From the NCBI RefSeq assembly GCF_023074055.1, contig NZ_JADPKR010000103.1, forward strand, positions 186,001 to 250,000: 64,000 nucleotides of DNA, given 5' to 3'. Every line of letters begins with the position of its first letter. Positions within the stretch are counted from its first letter, which is position 1. The notes below the pieces were generated by a model, which saw nothing but the letters and a program-made list of their open reading frames with translations, had not been told where the DNA came from and made no database searches. Made by a program: the position numbers and the translations under genes. Positions 9,358-18,198 of this stretch are shown one piece after another. Origin of the DNA: Bradyrhizobium sp. 141 (lineage in GTDB: Bacteria; Pseudomonadota; Alphaproteobacteria; Rhizobiales; Xanthobacteraceae).

Positions 9358-9975
9358 TCACGGTTTGACGTAGCTCCAGCCCTGCTCCTGCAGCTCCATG
9401 ACCCGGACGACGCCGGATTTGACAATCGTGGCCTGCGGAATCAGGCTTATGTCCTTGTTCTCCGCCTTACGCATGTTTTCCTGCGTGTTGCCGCAAGCCT
9501 TAAAGGAGATTTCGGGATGGCTCATCGCGAGCACCTCGATGCGCGGCTTTACCGGCGAGGTGTCATCGCGCAGCATGTGAAGGCCGGGACCAAAGGTGAC
9601 GACCTCGATCGACACCGGTTCACCGAGATCGCGATAGTATTGCGCGACGTTGCTCGCATTGTTGAGTGTGAGGTTCATCATCGCAGGTTCGTTGGAATTA
9701 ACCTGGAGCACCAGCCGGTGCGGCTTTTTCGCGCTCTCGGTTTTTGTAGCCTGAGCCATCTTCGTGTTGTTCGGAGGATCCTGCTTGATCGCGTGATTCT
9801 GCCGCGGCTTGCTCACCTGCTTCTGTCCACCCGGATGCTTCGGGTTGCTCGCCTGGCTCTTCTCGCGCGCCTGCGGGATCCACTGGTTGTCCTGCTGCGC
9901 CTGCGCGCCTGGTCCGACCAGAAGCAACATCGTCAAGCCGCTGATGACTGCGATCGCCCATTTTGGATTGATCAT
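9358..9975 (-). CDS. Exported DsrE-like protein
   Basis: 205 residues. A Sec signal peptide (about 1-26, ending GAQAQ) is followed by a polar, low-complexity linker rich in Q, K, N and P (27-80) and then a DsrE/DsrF-type alpha/beta domain: RLVLQVNSNEPAMMNLTLNN, IEVVTFGPGLHML and the single cysteine in ISFKACGNT. DsrE-family proteins often carry sulfur on a cysteine. This exported branch is common but without a proven function. The start follows GGGAGAC. It is the last gene of a four-gene minus-strand operon, 24 bases after the VasI-like gene. Confidence 0.75.
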   Translation of the reverse strand: MINPKWAIAVISGLTMLLLVGPGAQAQQDNQWIPQAREKSQASNPKHPGGQKQVSKPRQNHAIKQDPPNNTKMAQATKTESAKKPHRLVLQVNSNEPAMMNLTLNNASNVAQYYRDLGEPVSIEVVTFGPGLHMLRDDTSPVKPRIEVLAMSHPEISFKACGNTQENMRKAENKDISLIPQATIVKSGVVRVMELQEQGWSYVKP

Positions 9976-9999
9976 CTCGTGTCTCCCATTCCCTGACCT

Positions 10000-10629
10000 T
10001 CACCTACCCGGTCTAGCGACGGCATGTGGCCATTTGCATGCAGCCGCCATTTTCTTGCGCACGTTTTCGAATCCGCTGAGCAGGAATTGTCCGTCTTGCA
10101 CCGGGCCAGTGCGGGTGAAAAGGCTCACAACGATGTGACCGTCGTCGGGTAGTGAGCTTAACAACTTTACGACGTCGCCCCCGAAAGCAATGCCGGAGCC
10201 GAATGACGGCGACGCTGCAGCGAATTGCATTGGCGTATCCGCGTTCAGCCGAAAGGAGATGACGTATTCGTTGGCGCTGCGTGACAGCGCCGGTCCGGCG
10301 ACTATGACTTCCGTGCGGCCTCTGCGGCAGTGGATTGCGAGTTGCATCGCGGCGCCATCCGAGCTGCCGACAGAAGTGGTGGTGGCGGTGACGACCGGCA
10401 GATAATCCACGGGCGAAGTCGTCTCGCTGACGATCCAGCCAGCATCCCGCCTCCCCCGACTGGACGGTGGACCCTTGCGCGATAAGTCTTGCAGACATTC
10501 CAGCCGGGCTTGTCCCTCCATCGCCGAACAAGCCCTAAGTGTTTCCATGGAATCGCTCGCACTTTGCGCGTAGGCGATACCGCAGGCGACGTTGAAGGCG
10601 ACAGCGAGCGGAGGAGCGGCAGCCTTCAT
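10000..10629 (-). CDS. Secreted VasI-like protein
   Basis: 209 residues with a signal peptide (MKAAAPPLAVAFNVACGIAYA). The mature part begins with a cysteine pair region (LRACSAMEGQARLECLQDLS) and continues with a beta-rich domain: W-V start, LAIHCRRGRTEVIV, FRLNADTPMQF, and a final FENVRKKMAAACKW. This plan resembles VasI/EvfG proteins associated with type VI secretion, but no type VI genes are present here, so the match is structural only. The frame opens at 10731. The ATG at 10629 is chosen because it gives the signal peptide and overlaps the stop of the preceding TAXI gene by four bases (ATGA), implying translational coupling. Confidence 0.65.
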   Translation of the reverse strand: MKAAAPPLAVAFNVACGIAYAQSASDSMETLRACSAMEGQARLECLQDLSRKGPPSSRGRRDAGWIVSETTSPVDYLPVVTATTTSVGSSDGAAMQLAIHCRRGRTEVIVAGPALSRSANEYVISFRLNADTPMQFAAASPSFGSGIAFGGDVVKLLSSLPDDGHIVVSLFTRTGPVQDGQFLLSGFENVRKKMAAACKWPHAVARPGR

Positions 10630-11666
10630 GGCCTCGCCTGTACGCTGCGCGCTTTGCGATCCAGCCATTCCTGCGCGGCTTGGAAGCGTGTGAGACCCGG
10701 GACGGATGCCGCAAGATTGATCGACTGCCATTTCGGATCGAAGCCTGGTGCCTGCAGGCGGTCGATGCGCGAGAACAGGTACTCGACAAGGCGAGCCACG
10801 CGTTGGTAGCGATTGGAGCGTAGCGGCCAGTTGAAGGCGACAAGTGCTGTCGGGACCGCGATGGTCGAGACCCGCTCACCCTGCTTGATCAGATTGGGAT
10901 ACTCATTGGCGTCCAAGGTCGCGGGCAGATAATAGTCCTCGAACGTCTTGTCGTAACGGATCGGGAGGAACTTGAATCCAGCCTCCCAGCGGCCCTTTAC
11001 AAAGGCGTCGACGGGTTTCGACGTGATGAACACAACGGCCGACATTTCGCCTTTGCGCATCTGTTCCAGGGCAACCTGATGCGGAATGAATGTCTTATCG
11101 ACATCGATCCCCAGACGGCTGAAGATCAGTGGTCCTGAATAGGCGGCCGCGGTGCCCAGGGTGTTGAAGTTCACCCTCTTGCCGACAAGATCCTGCAGGC
11201 TTGTGATTTCAGGCCGCACAAAAATGTGCAGTTCGGATGGGAAGAGATTGAGCAGATAGGTGATGCGGCTTCGGATCTGCGGCGCCTGAATCTTATACTC
11301 CTCGAGCGCGTCGGAATTGATGATGGCAGTATCGACGCCGCGCAAATAAAGTAGCGCATTCAGATTGTCGGTGGCCCCCCGGGTGACGATCGGCAGGAGA
11401 TGCAGGTCTGCTCCGTCGTCGACGACGCGAGCCATTTCTGCGGCGAGGCGGATCGGCGCGCCCTCGAGCAAGCCCCCGGCGAGCCCGACCGTCCAGGCGT
11501 TCATCCGGTCTTTTTCGTTCTCTTTCGGGAGCGGTCGGACGAGCTGTGCATCGGCCTTGGCATTTCTCGCCGTTTGCGCTTCCGAGCAGGCCGTTTGAAG
11601 CATCATCGCGACCGGCACCAAGCAAGTGAGCAGGAGCAACGAGTGTGACTTTGGCGCCTTGTTCAT
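10626..11666 (-). CDS. TAXI-family TRAP solute-binding protein (orphan)
   Basis: 346 residues of the TAXI binding-protein family. The N-terminus carries a signal sequence with a possible lipoprotein site (MMLQTACSE). The mature protein has a polar stretch to about residue 50, then the paired alpha/beta lobes: TVGLAGGLLEGAPIRLAAEM, LRGVDTAIINSDALEEY, LVGKRVNFNTLGTAAAYSG. TAXI proteins normally feed a TRAP permease, yet none is adjacent; the fused TRAP permease 6 kb away already has its own DctP partner. The ATG at 11666 follows GGAAGGGAACG. Second gene of the operon. Confidence 0.75.
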   Translation of the reverse strand: MNKAPKSHSLLLLTCLVPVAMMLQTACSEAQTARNAKADAQLVRPLPKENEKDRMNAWTVGLAGGLLEGAPIRLAAEMARVVDDGADLHLLPIVTRGATDNLNALLYLRGVDTAIINSDALEEYKIQAPQIRSRITYLLNLFPSELHIFVRPEITSLQDLVGKRVNFNTLGTAAAYSGPLIFSRLGIDVDKTFIPHQVALEQMRKGEMSAVVFITSKPVDAFVKGRWEAGFKFLPIRYDKTFEDYYLPATLDANEYPNLIKQGERVSTIAVPTALVAFNWPLRSNRYQRVARLVEYLFSRIDRLQAPGFDPKWQSINLAASVPGLTRFQAAQEWLDRKARSVQARP

Positions 11667-11728
11667 GTCGTTCCCTTCCGGCTCAGCCACCGCGAGCTTT
11701 CGTCCCTCGGACTGCAAGAAGCCCATTC

Positions 11729-13363
11729 TCAGGGTCGCAACGCATCCAGCCGTTCCTTCGCTTCGCGAATACCGCCCCTGTGTGCCTTCGCGTAGAGTTC
11801 TCGCGCCTTGGCCGCTTCGCCGCGCGTTCCATAAGTACCCCAGGCGGATAAGACCGCCGGATCGTAGGTCTCGGCGAGCATGAAACTTGCCTGCGCAATG
11901 TCTTTCTCAGCCGCGAGCTCGAGTACGATGCGTGCTGCACCAATATTTCCCTGATCGAGCAGCGCCCTGGCACGCGGGATCAAGCGGGCCTCCGCCTCGT
12001 TCGGGACTGCGGCGGTCGGTGGCTCCGCCACTTCCACGCTCCGCGTCGCCGGCAAGACCGGGACGTCATTTGCTTGCACTGCGAGGGCGCGCTCATGGGT
12101 GGAGCGCCACCTCGGTGCAAGATCTCTCTCCCTGGCCTCGGTCTTGCTCCGCTCCTGTTGCAACGACTGCCGCAGTTCGCTGATCTCCCGTTTCGCTGCC
12201 TGTCTCTGCTGCCAGGCCGCATTTTCGGCCTCGCGCAATTGCACGTTGCGGGTTTCGATCTCCCGGCGCACTTCGCCAAGTTCGCTCTCCAGCGCAGCGG
12301 CGTGCGCTTGAGCCTCTTCGAGAGCGCGGCGTTGTTGATCGGCATTGGCAGCTGCGGCCTGCGCTGCTTTGGCCTCCGTGACGAGAACGGCGCTCTTTTC
12401 CTGCTCTTGCTGAAGGGACTGCCGCAGTTCCGCAATCTCCAGCCCCGCCGCCTGGCTTTGCTCCGCGGTCGCAGCTTCCGCCATAGGCAAACGGCGAGGT
12501 ATTCCGGCGAGTTCGCTCGCGAGCGCGGCAGCGCGCGACTGCGCCTCGTGGCGTTCCTGCTCCGCGCTCGCCGCTGCTGCCTGAGCGGCGTTCACCTGCC
12601 TCGCGCGGACGGCGCTATTTTCCCGCTCGCGCTGCAGAGACTGCTCCAGTTCTGCGATCTCCCGCTGCGCCGCCTCTCTCTGCTGCGCGGCCACATCCTC
12701 CGCCTTCCGCGATCCTGCGTCACGGGTATCGATCTCGCGGCGGAATTCGGCAACTTCGTTCGCAAGCGCAGCGCTGCGCGCTTGCTCCTGTTGCAGCGAC
12801 TGCCGCAACTCGTCCGCCGCAATTTTTGCCGCGTCTGCGTGCTGGACCGCCTCCTCGAGTTCCCTGCGCGCCCCGTCCAGTTCACTGGCGCGCGCATAAC
12901 TGTGCAAAGCATCTCGATCGGGCCATGGCTCAGGCTGCACCATGCCTGCCGGCACCGTGTACGTCAGGGCTCCGCTCGCTTCGCGCTGAAGGAGCGCTTG
13001 CGACCCCGGCCCTGTTTCCGGCCGTTGGTCGAAGCTGAGGGCGTTCTCGCCGCCGATTTGCGTCATTTCCGGAATCGTTCGTGCGCCGAAAGTGTCGAAC
13101 ACACCTAGGAAGGCCGCTCCGATCAGGATCGCGGGAAGCAAAATGACAGCCGCTGCGAACGGCTTGCCCAATGGTTCTCCCTCTGCGTCGATGTCCTCGG
13201 TTTCGGGATACCAATGGGTCGGCTCGGCGTTGATTGGAGCGCCGTCTTTGGAGACCCATTTGCCTGCTTGAGGCGACCAGCGGGCGACGTCAACAGCCCC
13301 GGTCGCATCTTCCACCCAGATGTCTTCTCCGTCCCTGGGTGCGGTATCAATTGGTCGGCGCAT
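11729..13363 (-). CDS. Membrane-anchored coiled-coil protein with C-terminal Sel1/TPR-like repeats
   Basis: 544 residues of unknown function. Residues 1-55 form a small domain seen in phage and rhizobial proteins (PIDTAPRDG to EPTHWYP). One membrane helix lies at 69-88. Residues about 155-415 are a long alanine- and glutamate-rich coiled coil with four copies of an (E/R)QSLQ(Q/R)E block near 188, 241, 315 and 399. The end (about 460-544) has helical repeats: ARALLDQGNIGAARIVLELA and AAKARELYAKAHRGGIREAK. It looks like a scaffold reaching from the inner membrane, carrying a repeat domain for partners. First gene of the operon, 62 bases before the TAXI gene. Confidence 0.7.
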   Translation of the reverse strand: MRRPIDTAPRDGEDIWVEDATGAVDVARWSPQAGKWVSKDGAPINAEPTHWYPETEDIDAEGEPLGKPFAAAVILLPAILIGAAFLGVFDTFGARTIPEMTQIGGENALSFDQRPETGPGSQALLQREASGALTYTVPAGMVQPEPWPDRDALHSYARASELDGARRELEEAVQHADAAKIAADELRQSLQQEQARSAALANEVAEFRREIDTRDAGSRKAEDVAAQQREAAQREIAELEQSLQRERENSAVRARQVNAAQAAAASAEQERHEAQSRAAALASELAGIPRRLPMAEAATAEQSQAAGLEIAELRQSLQQEQEKSAVLVTEAKAAQAAAANADQQRRALEEAQAHAAALESELGEVRREIETRNVQLREAENAAWQQRQAAKREISELRQSLQQERSKTEARERDLAPRWRSTHERALAVQANDVPVLPATRSVEVAEPPTAAVPNEAEARLIPRARALLDQGNIGAARIVLELAAEKDIAQASFMLAETYDPAVLSAWGTYGTRGEAAKARELYAKAHRGGIREAKERLDALRP

Positions 13364-13477
13364 CGATCACGCCTCTTTAGATAAACGGCTAGAGCGACGC
13401 GATTGCTCCGCCTGTTTCGCGGTTCGGCATTGAACAAAAGTCCTGAGATCGAAATGACTTGGCAGGTACCCGGCTCA

Positions 13478-13550
13478 CAATTAAATAATTAAATAGATTA
13501 TAATTATATATTTCGAAGAAAATGCGAAGTCAAATTAAATAAGTCTGGTA
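13478..13550. promoter_or_regulatory. AT-rich block upstream of the envelope operon
   Basis: About 70 bases that are almost all A or T (AATTAAATAATTAAATAG followed by ATAATTATATATTT) in an otherwise GC-rich window. It lies about 115-185 bases upstream of the first operon gene. Such blocks in rhizobia can be promoters or binding targets of silencing proteins of the MucR/Ros type. The role is inferred. Confidence 0.45.
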
Positions 13551-13726
13551 CGGCGTCAAATCAGGCGCGTTTGCTTCCTGTTGGCATCGTCTTCATTGCG
13601 CCGGCAACGTGTCCGACCGGTCCGCGGTAAATCAAAGCTCGTACATCGTATGGAATATGGGCAGGTCACGGCGAACATGCGAAGCTGACGGCGTTTTCGC
13701 AGCGTCTCGGAGCTGAGGAGTGACCG

Positions 13727-13810
13727 ATGCGCCTTGCATTGCCCTATTTGGGAATTGGCGTCTGCTTGTCTCTTGCGACCTGGTTGGCGTTGGGGCTTGT
13801 ATTCGAGTGA
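13727..13810 (+). CDS. Possible 27-residue membrane peptide
   Basis: An ATG nine bases after a good GAGGAG-like site (AGCTGAGGAGTGACCG) starts a 27-codon frame. The product is nearly all hydrophobic: it begins MRLALPYLGIG, continues through WLALGLVF and ends in glutamate. This fits a single membrane helix with a positive N-terminus. No family is recognised. It may be a real small protein or the start of a decayed gene. Confidence 0.35.
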   Translation: MRLALPYLGIGVCLSLATWLALGLVFE

Positions 13811-14264
13811 CGGTTTTCAGTGACGGTTTTCCACCACCACGGGCGCTGGTCTCCACGTCGCTTATTCCGCCGCCAGCCGTCATGCCGCGACCTCGCGCAA
13901 TTTATCATTCGGGACTACCCGGTCTCCCGGCGCGAACTTCGCCCGTTCACGCTGCTATGCCCGACGGTGTAGCTGAACGCCGATTTCGTCAGCCTGGGCT
14001 CGCCTGCTCGATCGAAGGCAATACAGTGCAGGAGGCGAGCCATAGCTGGTGAGACGCCGGCAACAATGTCGGCGACAGCGCACCCGGCATCTACCTTGCC
14101 TTCAAAGGCGGCCAATCGTGCTCTGAGAGGCGCGCGTCCACGTGCTTGCCGGGTGTCGTCAGCATAACATCTTGCGGGTGCTTTGCCCGACGTGTCAACG
14201 TCGTCGCAACGGCGGATGTCGTCCCGCTGCAGATTGAAAACCCCTTATTGATCAAGCCCATCTC

Positions 14265-14288
14265 TACTGTGCATGGGGTTGTTTTCGC
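14265..14288 (+). repeat. 24-base element shared with 55891-55914 (inverted)
   Basis: TACTGTGCATGGGGTTGTTT plus TCGC is identical to the reverse complement of 55891-55914. The flanks are weakly similar (CTTTTTGT against CTTTTGTT). Both lie in non-coding DNA. Function unknown; it behaves like a dispersed intergenic element. Confidence 0.6.
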
Positions 14289-14432
14289 ACTTTTTGTCGG
14301 AGCCCGCAGCCGCGGGCGCATACACAGCATGCACGCGTGTGCCTGTGGCAGGCGGCGTGGGCGTAGTACATGCCGAAACTCCCTTTCGGCCACGCCGCCG
14401 AAGCAACGCGCTGAGGCAATGACAACAAGGCA

Positions 14433-15821
14433 ATGACAATTACGTTACCTGCCGCCACGCGCGAGCCCGATCACACCATGTCCGATGGCCTGCCGGCCGC
14501 GCAGCGGCGCTGGGCAATCGCCGCGATCTTCACCGCGCTGGCGATGGCCTCGCTCGACACCGCGATCGCCAACATCGCCTTGCCTGCCATTGCCGCCGAT
14601 CTGCATGTCAGTCCGGAGCAGTCGGTCTGGGTGGTCAACGTCTACCAGATCGCGCTGGTGGCGACGCTGCTGCCGCTCGGGGCGCTCGGCGAGATCGTCG
14701 GGCACCAGCGCATCTATCTCGGCGGCCTGATCCTGTTCACCATCGCCTCGCTGTTCTGCGCGGTGGCGTGGTCGCTGGACAGCCTGCTGCTCGCCCGCAC
14801 GCTGCAAGGCCTGGGGGCCAGCGGCATCATGAGTGTCAACACGGCGCTGGTGCGCTTCGTCTATCCCGGAAGGATGCAGGGCCGCGGCTTCGGCCACAAC
14901 GCCCTGGTGGTCGCGACCGCCTTCACCTTCGGACCCTCGATCGCCTCCGCCATCCTCGCGCTCGGCCCGTGGCCGTGGCTGTTCGCCGTCAACATCCCGT
15001 TCGGCCTGGTCGCGATCGGCATCGGCTTTGCGATGCTGCCGAAGACGCCGCGCGCCGATCACGGCTTTGACTTTCTCGGCGCGATCCTGGCGTCAGCCTG
15101 CCTCGGCCTGTTCATCACCGGCATCGGCAGCGCCGCGCATAATCTGTCGCCAGTGGTCGTGGGCATCGAGCTGGTCACCGCGCTCGCGCTCGGCTTCATC
15201 CTGACGCGCCGACATGCCGACCATCCTGCGCCGATGCTGCCGATCGACCTGTTCAGCCGGCCGATGTTCGCGCTGTCGGCGGCGACGGCGGTGTGCTCCT
15301 TCGCCGTGCAGGGTCTCGCCTTCGTCTCGCTGCCGTTCTATTTCGAGGACGTGCTCGGCCGCTCCCAGGTCGAGACCGGCTTCTTCATGACGCCATGGCC
15401 GCTGGTGGTCGGCATCATGGCGCCGATCGCCGGGCGCCTGTCCGATCGCCACGCGGTCGGCCTGCTCGGCGGCATCGGGCTCGTGCTGCTCGGCCTCGGC
15501 ATGGCGCTGCTCGCGATGCTGCCGGCCAATCCCGCCATCCTCGACATCATCTGGCGGATGGTGATCTGCGGCATGGGATTCGGCTTCTTCCAGGCGCCGA
15601 ACATGAAGGCGGTGATGTCGAGCGCGCCGCCGCATCGCAGCGGCAGCGCCTCCGGCATCGTCGCCACCGCGCGCTTGACCGGGCAGACCACGGGCGCCGC
15701 GCTCGCCGCGGCCTGCTTCGCGCTCGCGGGCCACGAGGGCGCAACATTGGCGCTGGCGCTCGGCGCGGGCTTTGCCGCGCTCGGCAGCGTGATGAGCTTT
15801 TTGCGGCTGGCGGTGAAGTAA
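14433..15821 (+). CDS. MFS transporter, DHA2 (drug:H+ antiporter) type
   Basis: 462 residues with about 14 predicted membrane helices. The N-terminal helix has LDTAIANIALPAIAADL, and the loop after helix 2 GALGEIVGHQRIYLGG matches motif A of the DHA2 group. LARTLQGLGASGIMSVNTAL corresponds to the B/C motif region. Likely exports small toxic compounds by proton antiport. An ATG at 14478 is an alternative start that removes 15 non-conserved residues; the first ATG has an AAGG just upstream. It stands alone, convergent with the radical SAM gene after only 16 bases. Confidence 0.85.
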   Translation: MTITLPAATREPDHTMSDGLPAAQRRWAIAAIFTALAMASLDTAIANIALPAIAADLHVSPEQSVWVVNVYQIALVATLLPLGALGEIVGHQRIYLGGLILFTIASLFCAVAWSLDSLLLARTLQGLGASGIMSVNTALVRFVYPGRMQGRGFGHNALVVATAFTFGPSIASAILALGPWPWLFAVNIPFGLVAIGIGFAMLPKTPRADHGFDFLGAILASACLGLFITGIGSAAHNLSPVVVGIELVTALALGFILTRRHADHPAPMLPIDLFSRPMFALSAATAVCSFAVQGLAFVSLPFYFEDVLGRSQVETGFFMTPWPLVVGIMAPIAGRLSDRHAVGLLGGIGLVLLGLGMALLAMLPANPAILDIIWRMVICGMGFGFFQAPNMKAVMSSAPPHRSGSASGIVATARLTGQTTGAALAAACFALAGHEGATLALALGAGFAALGSVMSFLRLAVK

Positions 15822-15837
15822 GCTCTCGCGCCAGGTG

Positions 15838-17439
15838 TCAAGCCGCCGTCACATCGACAGTCGCCGGCGTGGTTTCGTTGTCCAGCGCCGCCAGGCGCTC
15901 ATCGATGGCAGCGATGACCTTGCGCGAGAACGGCCCGAGATGGGCATAGGCGGCGATCATCTGCACGGCAATGCGCGCGGATGTCGTGTCGCGCTTGGCA
16001 CAGTTCATGAAAGTCTGCCACAACGGCGCACGCGCCTCGGGAAGGGCGCTGACCACCTTGTGCACCGTCTCCATCGCACCGAGCTTGGCGCGGATATCGC
16101 CTTCGGCGAGCTCGTGACGCTGCCTGGAGCGGTCGAGCAGCGTCATCAGGCGGTCGACGCGTCCTGCATAGGCCGCCGGGCTGTAGACGTGCTCCAGCAC
16201 CCGCTTGTAGTCCGTCAGGATGTCGCGCAGCGGGCGCACCGGATCGAAGTTGATCCCGGCCGTGCACTGATCGGCGCCGATGGTCGGCGCCACATCGTGG
16301 CCCGAATGCAGCCGGCCTTCGCGCTCCAGGCGGCGCGTGAGCTGCGTGTTCGGCAAGGCATAGAGCAGGCCGACCATGCTGACGGGAATCGCCGCCTCCT
16401 CGATGAAGTCGATCATGGCGTCCGCCATCGAGACTTTCTCATTGTCGAAGCCGACGATGAAGCCCGCGGTGACGAGCATGCCGGCGGCGTAGATCTTGTG
16501 GATGCTCTCGGCGATGTTGCGCCGCGTGTTCTGCTTCTTGCGCATCGCGACCAGCGTGGCCGGATCCGGACTCTCGATGCCGACGAAGATGGCGAAGAAA
16601 TTCGCCGCCCCCATCAACTCCAATAGCTCGGGATCATCGGCCAGATTGACCGAGGCTTCGGTCGATAATTCGAACGGATAGCCGTGGGCGCGCTGCCATT
16701 CGGCGAGCTTGGGCAGGAATTGCCGCAACGATTTCTTGTTGCCGATGAAATTGTCGTCGACAAAGTCGAGATGACCGCGATAGCCCATCTTGTAGAGCGT
16801 CTCGAGCTCCACGAACATCTGCTCGACCGTCTTGGTCCGCGGCACGCGTCCGTAAAGCTCGATGATGTCGCAGAACTCGCAGGTGAACGGACATCCGCGG
16901 GAATATTGCACGCCGAGATAGAGGTAGTCCTCGAACTTGAGCAGGTCGAAGCGCGGCACCGGCGTTTTGGTGACGTCGGCTTGGAATTTCGGCGCGGTGA
17001 AGACGCCGGACCGTGCGCCGCCCTCCCAGGACGCGATGAATTCGTCGATGACGCTCTCGGCCTCGCCGAGCACCCGGAAGTCGGCCCGCTCATAGATGTG
17101 GGGGCTGGAGGTGGGATCGGGACCGCCGACGACCACCGGCTTGCCGGCCGCACGGCAGAGTTCGATCAGACGCAGCGTATCGGCCTGCTGCGGCATCATT
17201 CCGCCGGTGAAGACGACGTCGGCCCAGGCGAGATCTTCGTCACCGAAGGAGGCCGTGTTGCAGTCGATCAGCCGGACCGTCCAGCTCTCGGGCAGCATGG
17301 CGGCAACGGTGATCAGGCCCAAGGGGGCGGCCGGGCGCTTCACGCCCAACACTTTGCAGGATTCGCCGAAGGTCCAGAAGGACTCTGCTGAGAACAGCGG
17401 ATAGAGCATCAGCACGTTGCAGGGGGTCGGCACCTTCAT
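15838..17439 (-). CDS. B12-binding domain radical SAM protein
   Basis: 533 residues. The N-terminal cobalamin-binding-type domain (about 1-150, VVFTGGMMPQQ and VVVGGPDPTSSP) is followed by a radical SAM domain with the cluster motif GCPFTCEFCDII (CxxxCxxC, near residue 185) and FVDDNFIGNKK. The C-terminal part (about 370-530) resembles DUF4070. Proteins of this group do methylations or rearrangements, for example in hopanoid or tetrapyrrole-like pathways, but the substrate here is unknown. The lack of the histidine that binds cobalt in some B12 domains should be checked. Start ATG follows AAGGAG. Monocistronic as far as seen. Confidence 0.85.
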   Translation of the reverse strand: MKVPTPCNVLMLYPLFSAESFWTFGESCKVLGVKRPAAPLGLITVAAMLPESWTVRLIDCNTASFGDEDLAWADVVFTGGMMPQQADTLRLIELCRAAGKPVVVGGPDPTSSPHIYERADFRVLGEAESVIDEFIASWEGGARSGVFTAPKFQADVTKTPVPRFDLLKFEDYLYLGVQYSRGCPFTCEFCDIIELYGRVPRTKTVEQMFVELETLYKMGYRGHLDFVDDNFIGNKKSLRQFLPKLAEWQRAHGYPFELSTEASVNLADDPELLELMGAANFFAIFVGIESPDPATLVAMRKKQNTRRNIAESIHKIYAAGMLVTAGFIVGFDNEKVSMADAMIDFIEEAAIPVSMVGLLYALPNTQLTRRLEREGRLHSGHDVAPTIGADQCTAGINFDPVRPLRDILTDYKRVLEHVYSPAAYAGRVDRLMTLLDRSRQRHELAEGDIRAKLGAMETVHKVVSALPEARAPLWQTFMNCAKRDTTSARIAVQMIAAYAHLGPFSRKVIAAIDERLAALDNETTPATVDVTAA

Positions 17440-17737
17440 GGAACTCCTTTTGGCGTCGGCCTAGTGTACCAAAGCGCCCAAATCTTGCACCCCAGCAAAA
17501 GGGACAAACTGTCGCCTCCGGAACCGTCGCGCCAAGCCACATTATCGGCGCTCAGGGAGGGGGCTCCGCCGTCAGCCGCAATTTCCGGAACTCACGACAC
17601 CGCCCGATCCAAAATCCTCCCGCGGCCGCGAAATCTTCGCCGGCAACCCTCGGACTGTTGATTTGAACGGTTCCAGTTTGCCGGACACAGTGCGCCCCTG
17701 AGTCCAATCGGTGGATTGGGCCAATCAGGGGACTGCG
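17440..17737. promoter_or_regulatory. Divergent promoter region
   Basis: 298 bases between the radical SAM gene and the molybdenum hydroxylase cluster, both starting here in opposite directions. I see no clear operator or riboswitch. The cluster promoter probably lies in 17600-17720. Confidence 0.4.
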
Positions 17738-18187
<450 letters not shown>

Positions 18188-18198
18188 GGAAATCCCAC

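Larger units (their letters stand above)
13364..14432. other. Long region without a convincing long gene
   Basis: About 1.07 kb. The first part holds the likely promoter of the minus-strand envelope operon and an AT-rich block. A 27-codon membrane peptide may lie at 13727-13810. The stretch 13850-14330 looks like decayed intergenic repeat sequence and contains the 24-base element at 14265. The reading frames here have no recognisable domains or ribosome sites that would support them. Confidence 0.5.

Noticed and set aside
9167..9361. 64-residue minus-strand frame
   Set aside because: It crosses the SDR remnant and has no support.
10000..10629. Type VI secretion locus
   Set aside because: Only one VasI-like protein is present; no TssB, TssC, Hcp, VgrG or ClpV gene is found around it.
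13720..14052. 110-residue plus-strand frame
   Set aside because: No domain, no ribosome site for its own start, and it crosses decayed repeat sequence. Only the overlapping 27-codon frame has a good ribosome site.
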